NCBI RefSeq assembly: GCF_008373765.1
Contig: NZ_VUJW01000003.1
Span: forward strand, 744,001 to 808,000
Reading direction: 5' to 3'
DNA from: Nocardioides antri
Lineage (GTDB): Bacteria; Actinomycetota; Actinomycetes; Propionibacteriales; Nocardioidaceae
Length of the DNA: 64,000 bases
The position numbers were made by a program, and so were the translations under genes. The notes below the pieces were generated by a model. That model was not told where the DNA came from, made no database searches, and saw only the letters and a list, made by a program, of their open reading frames with translations. Of this stretch, positions 34,660 through 42,378 are shown one piece after another; within the stretch, counting starts at the first letter, position 1, and each line of letters opens with the position of its first letter.

Positions 34660-35832
34660 TCAGGTCCAGGACAGCTGGGTGCCGCCGACGCGGGTGGCCT
34701 CGATCTCGGCCTGGTAGCCGGACTCGGCATAGGCGCGCATCGGGTCTGCAGGCAGGCCGCGCGACGCGCGCCACTCGGCGAGGTCCCCGCGGACGTCGGT
34801 GTAGAACGCGTCCATCAGCACCTGGTGGGCGCCGAGCACGTCCCCGGACTCCTGGGCGGCCTCGAGCGCGTCACTGTCGACGAGCAGCGCGCGCGCCGTC
34901 ATCTCCTGCACGTTGAGGACGGACCGGATCTGGCCGGGGATCTTCTCCTCGACGTTGTGGCACTGGTCGAGCATGAAGGCGACCTCGCTGTCGGGGCCGT
35001 AGCCGCCGCCCCGGATGACCTCGAAGAGGATCCGGAACAGCTGGAACGGGTCGGCCGCGCCCACGATGAGGTCGTCGTCGGCGTAGAAGCGGGAGTTGAA
35101 GTCGAACGAGCCGAGCTTCCCGAGCCGCAGCAGCTGCATGACGATGAACTCGATGTTGGTCCCGGGCGCGTGGTGGCCGGTGTCGAGGCAGACCACCGCA
35201 CGGTCGCCGAGGGCCGTGACCTGGGCGTACGCCGTACCCCAGTCGGGCACGTCGGTGTGGTAGAACGCCGGCTCGAAGAACTTGTACTCGAGCACCAGGC
35301 GCTGGTCCGCGCCGAGCCGCTCGTAGATCGTCGCGAGCGACTCCGCGAGCCGGTCCTGGCGGCCCCGGAGATCGGCCTGGCCGGGGTAGTTGCTGCCGTC
35401 GGCCAGCCAGATCTTCAGGTCGCGGGACCCGGTCGCGTCCATGATGTCGAGGCACTCGAGGTGGTGGTCGATCGCCTTCTGCCGGATCTTCGCGTCGACG
35501 TGGGTCAGCGCGCCGAACTTGTAGTCGTCGTCCTGGAAGGTGTTGGAGTTGATCGTCCCGAGCCGGACGCCGTGGTCCTCGGCGTACGCCGACAGTGCGG
35601 CGTAGTCGTCGACCTTGTCCCACGGGATGTGGAGCGCGACGCTCGGCGCGAGCCCGGTGAACCGGTGGACGGTCGCGGCATCGGCGATCTTCTCCTTGAC
35701 GCTGCGCGGGGTCCCTGCGGTGCCGAAGACCTTGAAGCGGGTGCCGGAGTTGCCGAACGCCCACGAGGGCAGCTCGATCGCCTGGCCCTCGAGCCGGTCG
35801 GCGATGGCGGCGAAGCCGCTCTGACTAGTCAT
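34660..35832 (-). CDS. rhaI: L-rhamnose isomerase (RhaI type)
   Basis: Metal-dependent TIM-barrel isomerase of 390 residues converting L-rhamnose to L-rhamnulose. Features are NSGTRFKVFGTAGTPRSVKE, ALHIPWDKVDDY, TINSNTFQDDDYKFGALTHVD, KIWLADGSNYPGQ, the metal-site LEYKFFEPAFYHTDVPDWG, CLDTGHHAPGTN and FDFNSRFYADDDL. This is the RhaI type of rhizobia and actinobacteria rather than E. coli RhaA. The start codon overlaps the rhaM stop by 4 bases (ATGA). Confidence 0.96.
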   Translation of the reverse strand: MTSQSGFAAIADRLEGQAIELPSWAFGNSGTRFKVFGTAGTPRSVKEKIADAATVHRFTGLAPSVALHIPWDKVDDYAALSAYAEDHGVRLGTINSNTFQDDDYKFGALTHVDAKIRQKAIDHHLECLDIMDATGSRDLKIWLADGSNYPGQADLRGRQDRLAESLATIYERLGADQRLVLEYKFFEPAFYHTDVPDWGTAYAQVTALGDRAVVCLDTGHHAPGTNIEFIVMQLLRLGKLGSFDFNSRFYADDDLIVGAADPFQLFRILFEVIRGGGYGPDSEVAFMLDQCHNVEEKIPGQIRSVLNVQEMTARALLVDSDALEAAQESGDVLGAHQVLMDAFYTDVRGDLAEWRASRGLPADPMRAYAESGYQAEIEATRVGGTQLSWT

Positions 35833-36194
35833 GGTCTGTTGCTTTCTTCCAGCTTGCGGAGTTGCTCAGCGAGGTTGAACACCTCGCGGAGGACGACGAA
35901 CCCCTCGTCGGGGGCCCGGCCGTCGGAGCTGTCGGGCCAGGTGAAGTACGGCGCCATCTCGGCCTGCCACCGGGCGTTCACCTCGGTGCGGGCCATGGCT
36001 GCCCGGGCTGCCGTGAGGTCGTCGGACTCGACGTAGCCCACGAGCAGCCCGTCCTCCCGCAGGAACAGGGAGTAGTCGCGCCACCCGGTCTCGGCGAGTG
36101 CGGCGAGCATCTCCGGCCAGACGGCGCGGTGACGCTCGACGTACTCGTCGATCAGGTCCGGTCGGACCTGGAGGGTGAAGCAGTAGCGGGGCAT
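35829..36194 (-). CDS. rhaM: L-rhamnose mutarotase
   Basis: Small enzyme of 121 residues that interconverts alpha and beta anomers of L-rhamnose so that the isomerase can use both. It has the family outline RYCFTLQVRPDLIDEYVERH, VWPEMLAALAETGWRDYSLFL, GYVESDD and MAPYFTWPDSSDGRAPDEGF. The active-site His and Tyr belong to these blocks. ATG 36194 follows GGGAGGCGGCACCACC. The frame is open upstream to 36488, but that part is antisense-like noise over rhaS. It is slightly longer than the usual 104 residues because of a C-terminal helix. Confidence 0.94.
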   Translation of the reverse strand: MPRYCFTLQVRPDLIDEYVERHRAVWPEMLAALAETGWRDYSLFLREDGLLVGYVESDDLTAARAAMARTEVNARWQAEMAPYFTWPDSSDGRAPDEGFVVLREVFNLAEQLRKLEESNRP

Positions 36195-36252
36195 GGTGGT
36201 GCCGCCTCCCTGTTCCTGCGGGGGTGAGGACGCTTCGACCAGAGCGGGTGGC

Positions 36253-37275
36253 TCAGAAGTCGAAGTCGCCGATGTTGTCCTTGTTGAAGACGTACGGGTC
36301 GCCGAGGAGGACCTCGCCGTCCGCGCCCACCGTGTACTCGCCGAGGTCGCCGGCCTCGAAGGTGTCGCCCTCCTCGCCCTCGATGTCACCGTCCACCAGG
36401 GCCTTGGTGGCGTACATCGCGAGGTAGCCGAGGTCCTCGGGGTTCCAGAGCGCGAACGCCTCGACGGTGCCGTTCTCGACGTACTCACGCATCTGGTTCG
36501 GGGTGCCGAGACCGGTCAGCGCGACCTTGCCCTTGTGCTCGGAGTCCGACAGGTAGCGGGCAGCTGCGGCGATGCCGACGGTGGTGGGCGAGATGATGCC
36601 CTTGAGGTCGGGGTGTGCCTGCAGGAGCGCAGCGGTCTGGTCGAAGGACTTCTGGTCGTCGTCGTCGCCGTAGACGATGTCGACGAGCTCGATGTCGGGG
36701 TAGCTCGTCTCGAGCTCCGCCTCCATCATCTCGATCCAGGCGTTCTGGTTGGTGGCGTTCGCCGCCGCCGACAGGACGGCGACCTCACCGGACCCGCCGA
36801 TCTGCTCGGCGATCAGGTCGACCTGGACCTTGGCGATGCCCTCGGCGGTGGCCTGGTTGATGAACAGGTCGCGGCACTCGGGGTTGGTGTCGGAGTCGAA
36901 GGTCACCACGGAGACGCCGGCGTCCATCGCCTCGGTGAGCGCGTCGCAGATCGCCTCGGGGTCGTTGGCCGACACGATCAGGCCGCCGACGCCCTGCTGG
37001 GCGGCGGTGTTGATGAAGGGCACCTGGGCCTCGGGGCTCGCGGTGTCGGGCCCGACCTCCTCGACCTCGGCGTCGAGCTCCTCGGCCGCCTTCTCCGCTC
37101 CGGCGGTGCTGGTGTCGAAGTACGGGTTGCCGAGGTTCTTCGGCAGCATGGTGATGGAGCTGTCGCCCCCACCGCTGCCACTGTCACCGTCGTCGCCCCC
37201 ACACGCGGTGAGGCTGAGTCCGGCGACAAGGGTGACGGCGGCAAGGGTGGCCACGCGTCGGCTTCGGAACATCAT
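36253..37275 (-). CDS. rhaS: Rhamnose ABC transporter substrate-binding lipoprotein
   Basis: Periplasmic-binding-protein-like lipoprotein of 340 residues (sugar-binding, RhaS/RbsB class). The signal peptide ends in the lipobox LTACGG (Cys25), followed by a Gly/Ser/Asp spacer. The two-lobe fold is visible: SSITMLPKNLGNPYFDTSTAG, GLIVSANDPEAICDALTEAMDAG, VTFDSDTNPE, LKGIISPTTVGIAAAARYL and LTGLGTPNQMREYVENGTV. ATG 37275 or 37272 begins it. A hairpin (GTCCTG 37277-37282 with CAGGAC 37303-37308) lies just before it and covers the rhaQ stop; this may help set a higher level of this subunit. Confidence 0.95.
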   Translation of the reverse strand: MMFRSRRVATLAAVTLVAGLSLTACGGDDGDSGSGGGDSSITMLPKNLGNPYFDTSTAGAEKAAEELDAEVEEVGPDTASPEAQVPFINTAAQQGVGGLIVSANDPEAICDALTEAMDAGVSVVTFDSDTNPECRDLFINQATAEGIAKVQVDLIAEQIGGSGEVAVLSAAANATNQNAWIEMMEAELETSYPDIELVDIVYGDDDDQKSFDQTAALLQAHPDLKGIISPTTVGIAAAARYLSDSEHKGKVALTGLGTPNQMREYVENGTVEAFALWNPEDLGYLAMYATKALVDGDIEGEEGDTFEAGDLGEYTVGADGEVLLGDPYVFNKDNIGDFDF

Positions 37276-37301
37276 CGTCCTGGTTACCTTTCGTTGAATG
37301 A

Positions 37302-38399
37302 TCAGGACTGCGGCTGCCGGGCAGCGCGGTCAGGCCTTGAGCGCGATGCCCACGGCCATCTCCTCCCTGAGCGCAGGCCCGAGGCCCAGGAGAGGAAGCT
37401 GGTGGAGATGACGGAGAGCACGAGGAGCACTCCGATCACGATGTTGATCTTGTTGACGGTCTCGCCCTCGAGCCGCATCGCGCTCGAGATGACTCCGATG
37501 AGCAGCACGCCGGCGAGGACGCCGTGGAGCGCGCCGCGGCCGCCGAAGATCGAGACGCCGCCGAGGAGGACGGCTGCGATGACCTGGAGCTCCAGCCCGT
37601 ACGCCGAGTCGCCGCGGACGCTGCCGTAGCGGAGCGCGTAGTAGACGCCGGCGAAGGCCGAGACCGCGCCGGAGAGCACGAACAGCATGAACTTGGTGCG
37701 CTCCACGTTGACGCCCGTGAACCGGGCGGCCTCGTCGTTGAGGCCGATCTCGTAGATCCCGCGGCCGAAGCCGGTGAAGTGCAGGAGCAGCACGAACACG
37801 ACGGCCAGCACCGCGATCGGGAGGAGGATCATCGGGTAGGCGCTCTCCTCGACGAGGCGCTCCTTGGCCAGGTCGGTCCACTTGTCGGGGAAGTCCGTGA
37901 TCGAGCTGTCGCCGAGCAGGCCCACCGCGATCCCGCGGAACAGCGCGAGCGTGCCGATCGTGACGGCGAGCGACGGGAGTCCGACGTACGCCACCAGGAA
38001 CCCGTTGAGAGCACCGGCGACGATCCCCACCCCGACCGCGAGGGTCGCGGCGACCGGCAGCGAGAGGCCGGCGTCGACGTGGAAGACGCCGGTCAGCGCC
38101 GCACTGACACCCACGATGCTGGCGACCGAGAGGTCGATCTCGCCGGTCACGATCACCAGGGTCATCGGGAGCGCGATCAGGAGGATCGGCGCGGTGTCGA
38201 GGAAGAGGTAGTAGAGCGTGAGCGGTCCGTCGAAGTTCGCGACGTTGCCGTTGGCCCAGGCGAACACCGCGATGAGCAGCGCGATGACGGCCGCCTCGTG
38301 CGTCATCAGGGAGCGCATCCACAGCGGACGGGCGTAGGAGCGATAGGTCCGCACCGGCGCAGGCGTCTGCGCGGACGTGGTCGTGGTCGTGGTGCTCAT
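37302..38399 (-). CDS. rhaQ: Rhamnose ABC transporter permease (RhaQ-like)
   Basis: Inner-membrane permease of 365 residues with about ten helices, BPD_transp_2 family as in ribose and rhamnose importers. Signature stretches are LVIVTGEIDLSVASIVGVSAA, GLPSLAVTIGTLALFRGIAVGLL, GINxE-like NDEAARFTGVNVERTKFMLF and LLGGVSIFGGRGALHGVLAGVLL. A Thr-rich N-terminus (STTTTTTSAQ) precedes the first helix. ATG 38399 overlaps the stop of the partner permease by 4 bases. The last 30 residues are Arg/Ser/Pro-rich and poorly family-like. Naming of P versus Q between the two permeases follows gene order only. Confidence 0.92.
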   Translation of the reverse strand: MSTTTTTTSAQTPAPVRTYRSYARPLWMRSLMTHEAAVIALLIAVFAWANGNVANFDGPLTLYYLFLDTAPILLIALPMTLVIVTGEIDLSVASIVGVSAALTGVFHVDAGLSLPVAATLAVGVGIVAGALNGFLVAYVGLPSLAVTIGTLALFRGIAVGLLGDSSITDFPDKWTDLAKERLVEESAYPMILLPIAVLAVVFVLLLHFTGFGRGIYEIGLNDEAARFTGVNVERTKFMLFVLSGAVSAFAGVYYALRYGSVRGDSAYGLELQVIAAVLLGGVSIFGGRGALHGVLAGVLLIGVISSAMRLEGETVNKINIVIGVLLVLSVISTSFLSWASGLRSGRRWPWASRSRPDRAARQPQS

Positions 38400-39523
38400 G
38401 ATGCGCTCCCGGACGATGCGGAGGTGGACGGCTTCTCGGCCTGCGGTGGTGGTGGCCCGAGGTCGAGATCGCGTGCCGCCACCAGCCGGCGCTCCTGCCG
38501 GAGGGCGAGCACCCGGTCGAGGGCGACCGCGGCGAGGATCAGTGCGCCGACGACGGCGCGCTGCCAGAAGTCGTCGATGCCGAGCACGGGCAGTGCGCTG
38601 TTGATGGTCACCAGCAGCGTCGCTCCGATGGCGGCGCCCCACACGGTGCCGCTGCCGCCGAAGATGGCGACCCCGCCGATGACCGCGGCGCCGACGGCCT
38701 GCAGCTCGATGCCGAAGCCGGCGTTGGAGCTCACCGTGCCGTAGCGCGCGACGTAGAAGACGCCGGCGAGTCCGGCGAGGGCCCCGGACGCGACGAACGC
38801 GACGAGCACCCGGCGAGCGACGGGCAGGCCGTAGAGGTGGGCGGCATCCGGGTCGGACCCGATCGCGTAGAGCTCCCGGCCGCTACGGGACGTGTGCATC
38901 AGGTAGCCGACGACCCCCATCACGACGAGCGCCACGACCGTGAGGACGGGCACCGTGAGCACCTGCTCCGTGCCGAGAGACGAGAACCCGTCGGGGATGT
39001 CGCCGGCGTTGATCCGGTCGCTGCCGGCCCAGGAGAGGAAGACGCCGCGGTAGATGTAGAGGGTGCCGAGCGTGATCACGAGGGACGGCACCCGGCCGAA
39101 GGTCACCAGGATCCCGTTGACGAAGCCGAGGCCGGCCCCGGCGAGCACCGCGACGACGATGACGAGCGGGGTCGGCAGACCGGTGTCGACGAAGAGCCGA
39201 CCGGTGAGGTACGCCGTGAGCCCGAGCGTCGACCCCACCGAGAGGTCGACGTTGCGGGTGACGATCACGACCGTCTGGCCGACCGCCAGCAGGATCAGGA
39301 TGCTGGGGTTGACCAGCAGCGACCGCCAGCCGTCCGAGCCGAACACGAAGCTGGAGCTCTGGGTGGCCGTCACCGCGACGAGCGCGAGGAGCACGAGGCC
39401 GACGGCGAGCTCGCGGGAGCGGAGTACCCCGCCGAGGACCCGTTGCGCCGGCGACAGCGCGCTGGGGGCCAGCTCGATCGCGTCGTCCGGCAGCGGCGGG
39501 GGGGCACCGGTCGCGACGGTCAT
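38396..39523 (-). CDS. rhaP: Rhamnose ABC transporter permease (RhaP-like)
   Basis: Second permease subunit, 375 residues, about ten helices. Typical motifs are AVGQTVVIVTRNVDLSVGSTL, RVPSLVITLGTLYIYRGVFL, IGSDPDAAHLYGLPVARRVL and IGGVAIFGGSGTVWGAAIGA. The N-terminal 40 residues are cytosolic and Pro/Ala-rich, and the C-terminus is cytosolic with a Ser-rich end. ATG 39523 overlaps the ATPase gene stop by 4 bases. It probably forms a heterodimeric channel with the other permease. Confidence 0.93.
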   Translation of the reverse strand: MTVATGAPPPLPDDAIELAPSALSPAQRVLGGVLRSRELAVGLVLLALVAVTATQSSSFVFGSDGWRSLLVNPSILILLAVGQTVVIVTRNVDLSVGSTLGLTAYLTGRLFVDTGLPTPLVIVVAVLAGAGLGFVNGILVTFGRVPSLVITLGTLYIYRGVFLSWAGSDRINAGDIPDGFSSLGTEQVLTVPVLTVVALVVMGVVGYLMHTSRSGRELYAIGSDPDAAHLYGLPVARRVLVAFVASGALAGLAGVFYVARYGTVSSNAGFGIELQAVGAAVIGGVAIFGGSGTVWGAAIGATLLVTINSALPVLGIDDFWQRAVVGALILAAVALDRVLALRQERRLVAARDLDLGPPPPQAEKPSTSASSGSAS

Positions 39524-41061
39524 GCCGTCACCTCCTGGGACAGCGGCGTGACGCTGCCGGTCGCGGCATGCATCACGGACTCGGGGGTGGCCTGGTCGCG
39601 GTCCAGCTCGGCGGCGATCCGCCCCTCGTGGACGACGAGGACGCGGTCGGCCATGCCGAGCACCTCCGGCAGCTCGGACGAGATCATGAGGATCGCCAGG
39701 CCGCGGCCGGCGAGGTCCGACAGCAGCCGGTGGACCTCGGCCTTCGTGCCGACGTCGATGCCGCGGGTGGGCTCGTCGATGATGAGCAGCTTCGGCTCGG
39801 TGGCGAGCCACTTCGCGAGCACGACCTTCTGCTGGTTGCCGCCCGACATGGTGGCGGCACGCATGTCGAGGGCGCTCGTCTTGACCTCGAGCCGACCGGC
39901 CCAGGGACCGGCTGCCTTGTTCTCCGCACGGGCGGTGAGCAGACCGAACCGGTCCAGCCGGGTGCGGATCACGGAAGCGACGTTGCGCGCGATCGTGCCC
40001 TCGATGACCAGGCCCTGCTGACGGCGGTCCTCGGGGACGAACGCCATGCCCGCCGCGATCGCGGCGCGGGGCCGCCGCTGCGGGAGGGGGCGACCGGCGA
40101 GGGCCACACGGCCGGCGTCGTACCGGTCGACGCCGAATACGGCGCGCGCGATCTCGCTGCGGCCGGCGCCGACCAGGCCCGCGAGGGCGACGATCTCGCC
40201 GGCCCTGACCTGGAAGCTCACGTCGTGGAAGACCCCGGCGCGGTTGAGGCCCTCGACCTCGAGCACCACGTCACCGACCTCGGCCGGCACCTTCGGGAAG
40301 AGCTCGGCGACCTCGCGGCCGACCATCCGGGCGACGATCTGCTCGACGGAGGTCTCGGCGACCGCGTCGGTGGAGACGTACTGACCGTCGCGCATCACGG
40401 TGACCATGTCGCAGAGGGCGAAGACCTCGTCGAAGCGGTGGGAGATGAAGACCAGGGCCCGGCCCTCGTCGCGCAGGCTGCGGGCGACGGCGAAGAGGCG
40501 GTCGACCTCGACCCCGCTGAGCGCGGCGGTCGGCTCGTCCATGACGAGCAGCGCGGCGTCGAGCGAGATGGCCTTGGCGATCTCGATGATCTGCTGGTCG
40601 GCGATGGAGAGGCCGCGCGCCGGGCGGCGGGGATCGATGTGCACCCCGAGCCGACTGAAGAGAGCCTCGGACTCGGCGTACATCTGCGGCCGGTCGATCC
40701 GGCGGCCGGCCCGCAGCGGGTGGCGGCCCATGAAGATGTTCTCGGCGACAGAGAGGTCGGGGAAGAGCGTCGGCTCCTGGTAGATGACCGCGACGCCGGC
40801 CGCCTTGGACTCGGCGGTCGATCCGAAGTCGACGTCAGTGCCGAGCAGGCGGAAGGTGCCCGCGTCGCGGCGGTGAACGCCGGCGACGATCTTCACCAGC
40901 GTGGACTTGCCGGCACCGTTCTCACCCACGAGCGCGTGGATCGAACCCGGGCTCACCTCGAGCGTCCCCGAGCGCAGAGCGGCGACGGCGCCGAACGACT
41001 TCGCGACGTCGCGCAGCTCGAGCGTCGGCGATGCGGCGCCGGCTTCGGTTCTGGCAGACAT
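39520..41061 (-). CDS. rhaT: Rhamnose ABC transporter ATP-binding protein
   Basis: Duplicated sugar-type ABC ATPase of 513 residues. The first half has Walker A GENGAGKST (46-54), a Q-loop in AVIYQEPTLFPDLS, signature-like GLSIADQQIIEIAKA and Walker B LLVMDEPTAAL. The second half has degenerate GLVGAGRSE, signature MSGGNQQKVVLAKWL and Walker B LLIIDEPTRGIDVG, the usual asymmetry of RbsA/RhaT proteins. ATG 41061 is the first gene of the long run, 20 bases from a perfect palindrome (41081-41096). The divergent lacI gene is 165 bases away. Confidence 0.95.
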   Translation of the reverse strand: MSARTEAGAASPTLELRDVAKSFGAVAALRSGTLEVSPGSIHALVGENGAGKSTLVKIVAGVHRRDAGTFRLLGTDVDFGSTAESKAAGVAVIYQEPTLFPDLSVAENIFMGRHPLRAGRRIDRPQMYAESEALFSRLGVHIDPRRPARGLSIADQQIIEIAKAISLDAALLVMDEPTAALSGVEVDRLFAVARSLRDEGRALVFISHRFDEVFALCDMVTVMRDGQYVSTDAVAETSVEQIVARMVGREVAELFPKVPAEVGDVVLEVEGLNRAGVFHDVSFQVRAGEIVALAGLVGAGRSEIARAVFGVDRYDAGRVALAGRPLPQRRPRAAIAAGMAFVPEDRRQQGLVIEGTIARNVASVIRTRLDRFGLLTARAENKAAGPWAGRLEVKTSALDMRAATMSGGNQQKVVLAKWLATEPKLLIIDEPTRGIDVGTKAEVHRLLSDLAGRGLAILMISSELPEVLGMADRVLVVHEGRIAAELDRDQATPESVMHAATGSVTPLSQEVTA

Positions 41062-41080
41062 GGAATCCTTGACTTTCGTC

Positions 41081-41096
41081 GTTGAAAGGTTTCAAC
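41081..41096. promoter_or_regulatory. LacI-type operator in front of the rhamnose operon
   Basis: GTTGAAAGGTTTCAAC is an almost perfect palindrome with 7-base arms GTTGAAA/TTTCAAC. It begins 20 bases before the ATPase start, so a bound repressor would block the whole downstream run. Confidence 0.75.
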
Positions 41097-41156
41097 TACG
41101 GTTCGGATGACGTTAGGTGACCGCCGTCACGCGCGTCAACCCTCCGGCGAAACTTT

Positions 41157-41172
41157 ATTGAAACGAATCAAT
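41157..41172. promoter_or_regulatory. Second LacI-type operator, on the lacI side
   Basis: ATTGAAACGAATCAAT has 5-base arms ATTGA/TCAAT and a central CG, 55 bases upstream of the lacI start. It resembles the sites at 41081-41096 and 23244-23255 and probably allows autoregulation. Confidence 0.65.
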
Positions 41173-41226
41173 CGCCACGAGCGTGGCGGCTGGACCTAGT
41201 CTGAGCGCACATCCAGGAGGAGAAGA

Positions 41227-42249
41227 GTGGGCATCGAACCGAACGGCCGACGCGTGTCGGTCAAGGACGTCGCGGCCGCCGCCGGCGTCTCGCTCGGCAC
41301 GGTGTCCAACGTCCTCAACCGGCCGGAGAAGGTCCTGCCCGCGACGCGCGAGCACGTCCTCGCGGTGATCGGGGACCTCGGCTTCGTGCGCAACGACGCC
41401 GCGCGGCAGCTGCGGGCCGGCACCAACCACGCCGTCGGGATGATCGTGCTCGACGTCCGCAACCCGTTCTTCACCGACGTGGCGCAGGGCGTCGAGGACC
41501 GGCTCAGCGAGCACGGGCGGCCGCTCATCCTCGGCAACTCGGGCCAGGACGCACGGCGCGAGTCGACGTACCTCGACCTTTTCGAGGAGCAGCGCGTGAG
41601 CGGGCTGCTGATCACGCCGGTGGGTCAGGTACTGCCGCGCCTCCGTCGGCTCCGCGAGCGCGGCACGGCGGTCGTCGTCGTCGACCGTCGCACCGGGACC
41701 CGGGAGTTCTCGTCGATCGCCGTCGACGACAAGCTCGGGGGCCGGATCGCCGCGCAGCACCTGGTCGACTGCGGCCGCCGCCGGATCGCCTTCGTCGGCG
41801 GTCCCAAGGGGCTGAACCAGGTCAAGCACCGTCTCCGCGGCGCCCAGGACGTCGTCGATGCGTCGCCCGGGACCCGGCTGACGTTCGTCGAGACACCGAT
41901 GATGGACGCCGTCGCCGGCCGCCAGGCGGCCGAGCAGCTCCTCGCCCTGGGCAAGCGGGCCCGGCCCGATGCCATCTTCGCCGCGAACGACCTGATCGCG
42001 CTCGGCGTGCTGCAGGCGCTCACCCTCGCCGGTGTGCGGGTGCCCGACGACGTCGCGATCATCGGCTACGACGACATCGACTTCGCCGCCTCGGCAGCGA
42101 TCCCGCTCAGCTCGGTCCGCCAGCCCCGTGAGCAGCTGGGCAACGTCGCCGCGGACACCCTGCTCGAGGTCATCGCCGACCCGGCCGCGAAGGTCCGGGA
42201 CGTGGTGCTCGAGCCGGAGCTCGTCGTACGCCGGTCGACGGCGGGGTGA
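41227..42249 (+). CDS. LacI-family repressor of the rhamnose locus
   Basis: A 340-residue LacI/GalR regulator. The N-terminal HTH and hinge read VSVKDVAAAAGVSLGTVSNVLNRPEKVLP, and the periplasmic-binding-like core contains VGMIVLDVRNPFFTDVAQGVE, GLLITPVGQVLPRLRRLRER, AVDDKLGGRIAAQHLVDCG, AIFAANDLIALGVLQAL and IGYDDIDFAASAAIPLSSVR. GTG 41227 has a very good ribosome site (AGGAGGAGAAGA). It is divergent from the rhamnose transporter/catabolic run, and three similar palindromes support control of that run, of itself and of the GH78 genes. L-rhamnose or a pathway intermediate is the likely inducer (inference). Confidence 0.92.
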   Translation: MGIEPNGRRVSVKDVAAAAGVSLGTVSNVLNRPEKVLPATREHVLAVIGDLGFVRNDAARQLRAGTNHAVGMIVLDVRNPFFTDVAQGVEDRLSEHGRPLILGNSGQDARRESTYLDLFEEQRVSGLLITPVGQVLPRLRRLRERGTAVVVVDRRTGTREFSSIAVDDKLGGRIAAQHLVDCGRRRIAFVGGPKGLNQVKHRLRGAQDVVDASPGTRLTFVETPMMDAVAGRQAAEQLLALGKRARPDAIFAANDLIALGVLQALTLAGVRVPDDVAIIGYDDIDFAASAAIPLSSVRQPREQLGNVAADTLLEVIADPAAKVRDVVLEPELVVRRSTAG

Positions 42250-42294
42250 GCGGGGTCGGGGCGGGCGGGGCGGGGCGCTCGGCGCCGAGGCGTG

Positions 42295-42366
42295 CTGTAA
42301 CTAAGTGTTATGGCATCTACCAGGGTGGTCTGCCACCCGGGTAGTGGCCATAACACGTAGTTACAG
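42295..42366. repeat. 72-base near-perfect palindromic element (copy B) between convergent genes
   Basis: Two 34-base arms flank a four-base loop (TCTG, 42329-42332). The outer 20 bases of each arm (42295-42314 and 42347-42366) match with one mismatch, and the inner 14 with three. The inner core shares about 34 of 40 positions with copy A at 24692-24731, in the opposite orientation. It lies between the lacI gene (+) and the acyl-CoA dehydrogenase gene (-), so a bidirectional terminator role is likely. The first part of the gap (42250-42294) is only a G-rich run. Confidence 0.85.
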
Positions 42367-42378
42367 GAGCGGCGCGGC

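Noticed and set aside
42250-42294. G-rich run after lacI as a possible quadruplex element
   Set aside because: It is short and of ordinary composition for such a GC-rich genome, and nothing in its position suggests a role beyond the neighbouring palindrome.
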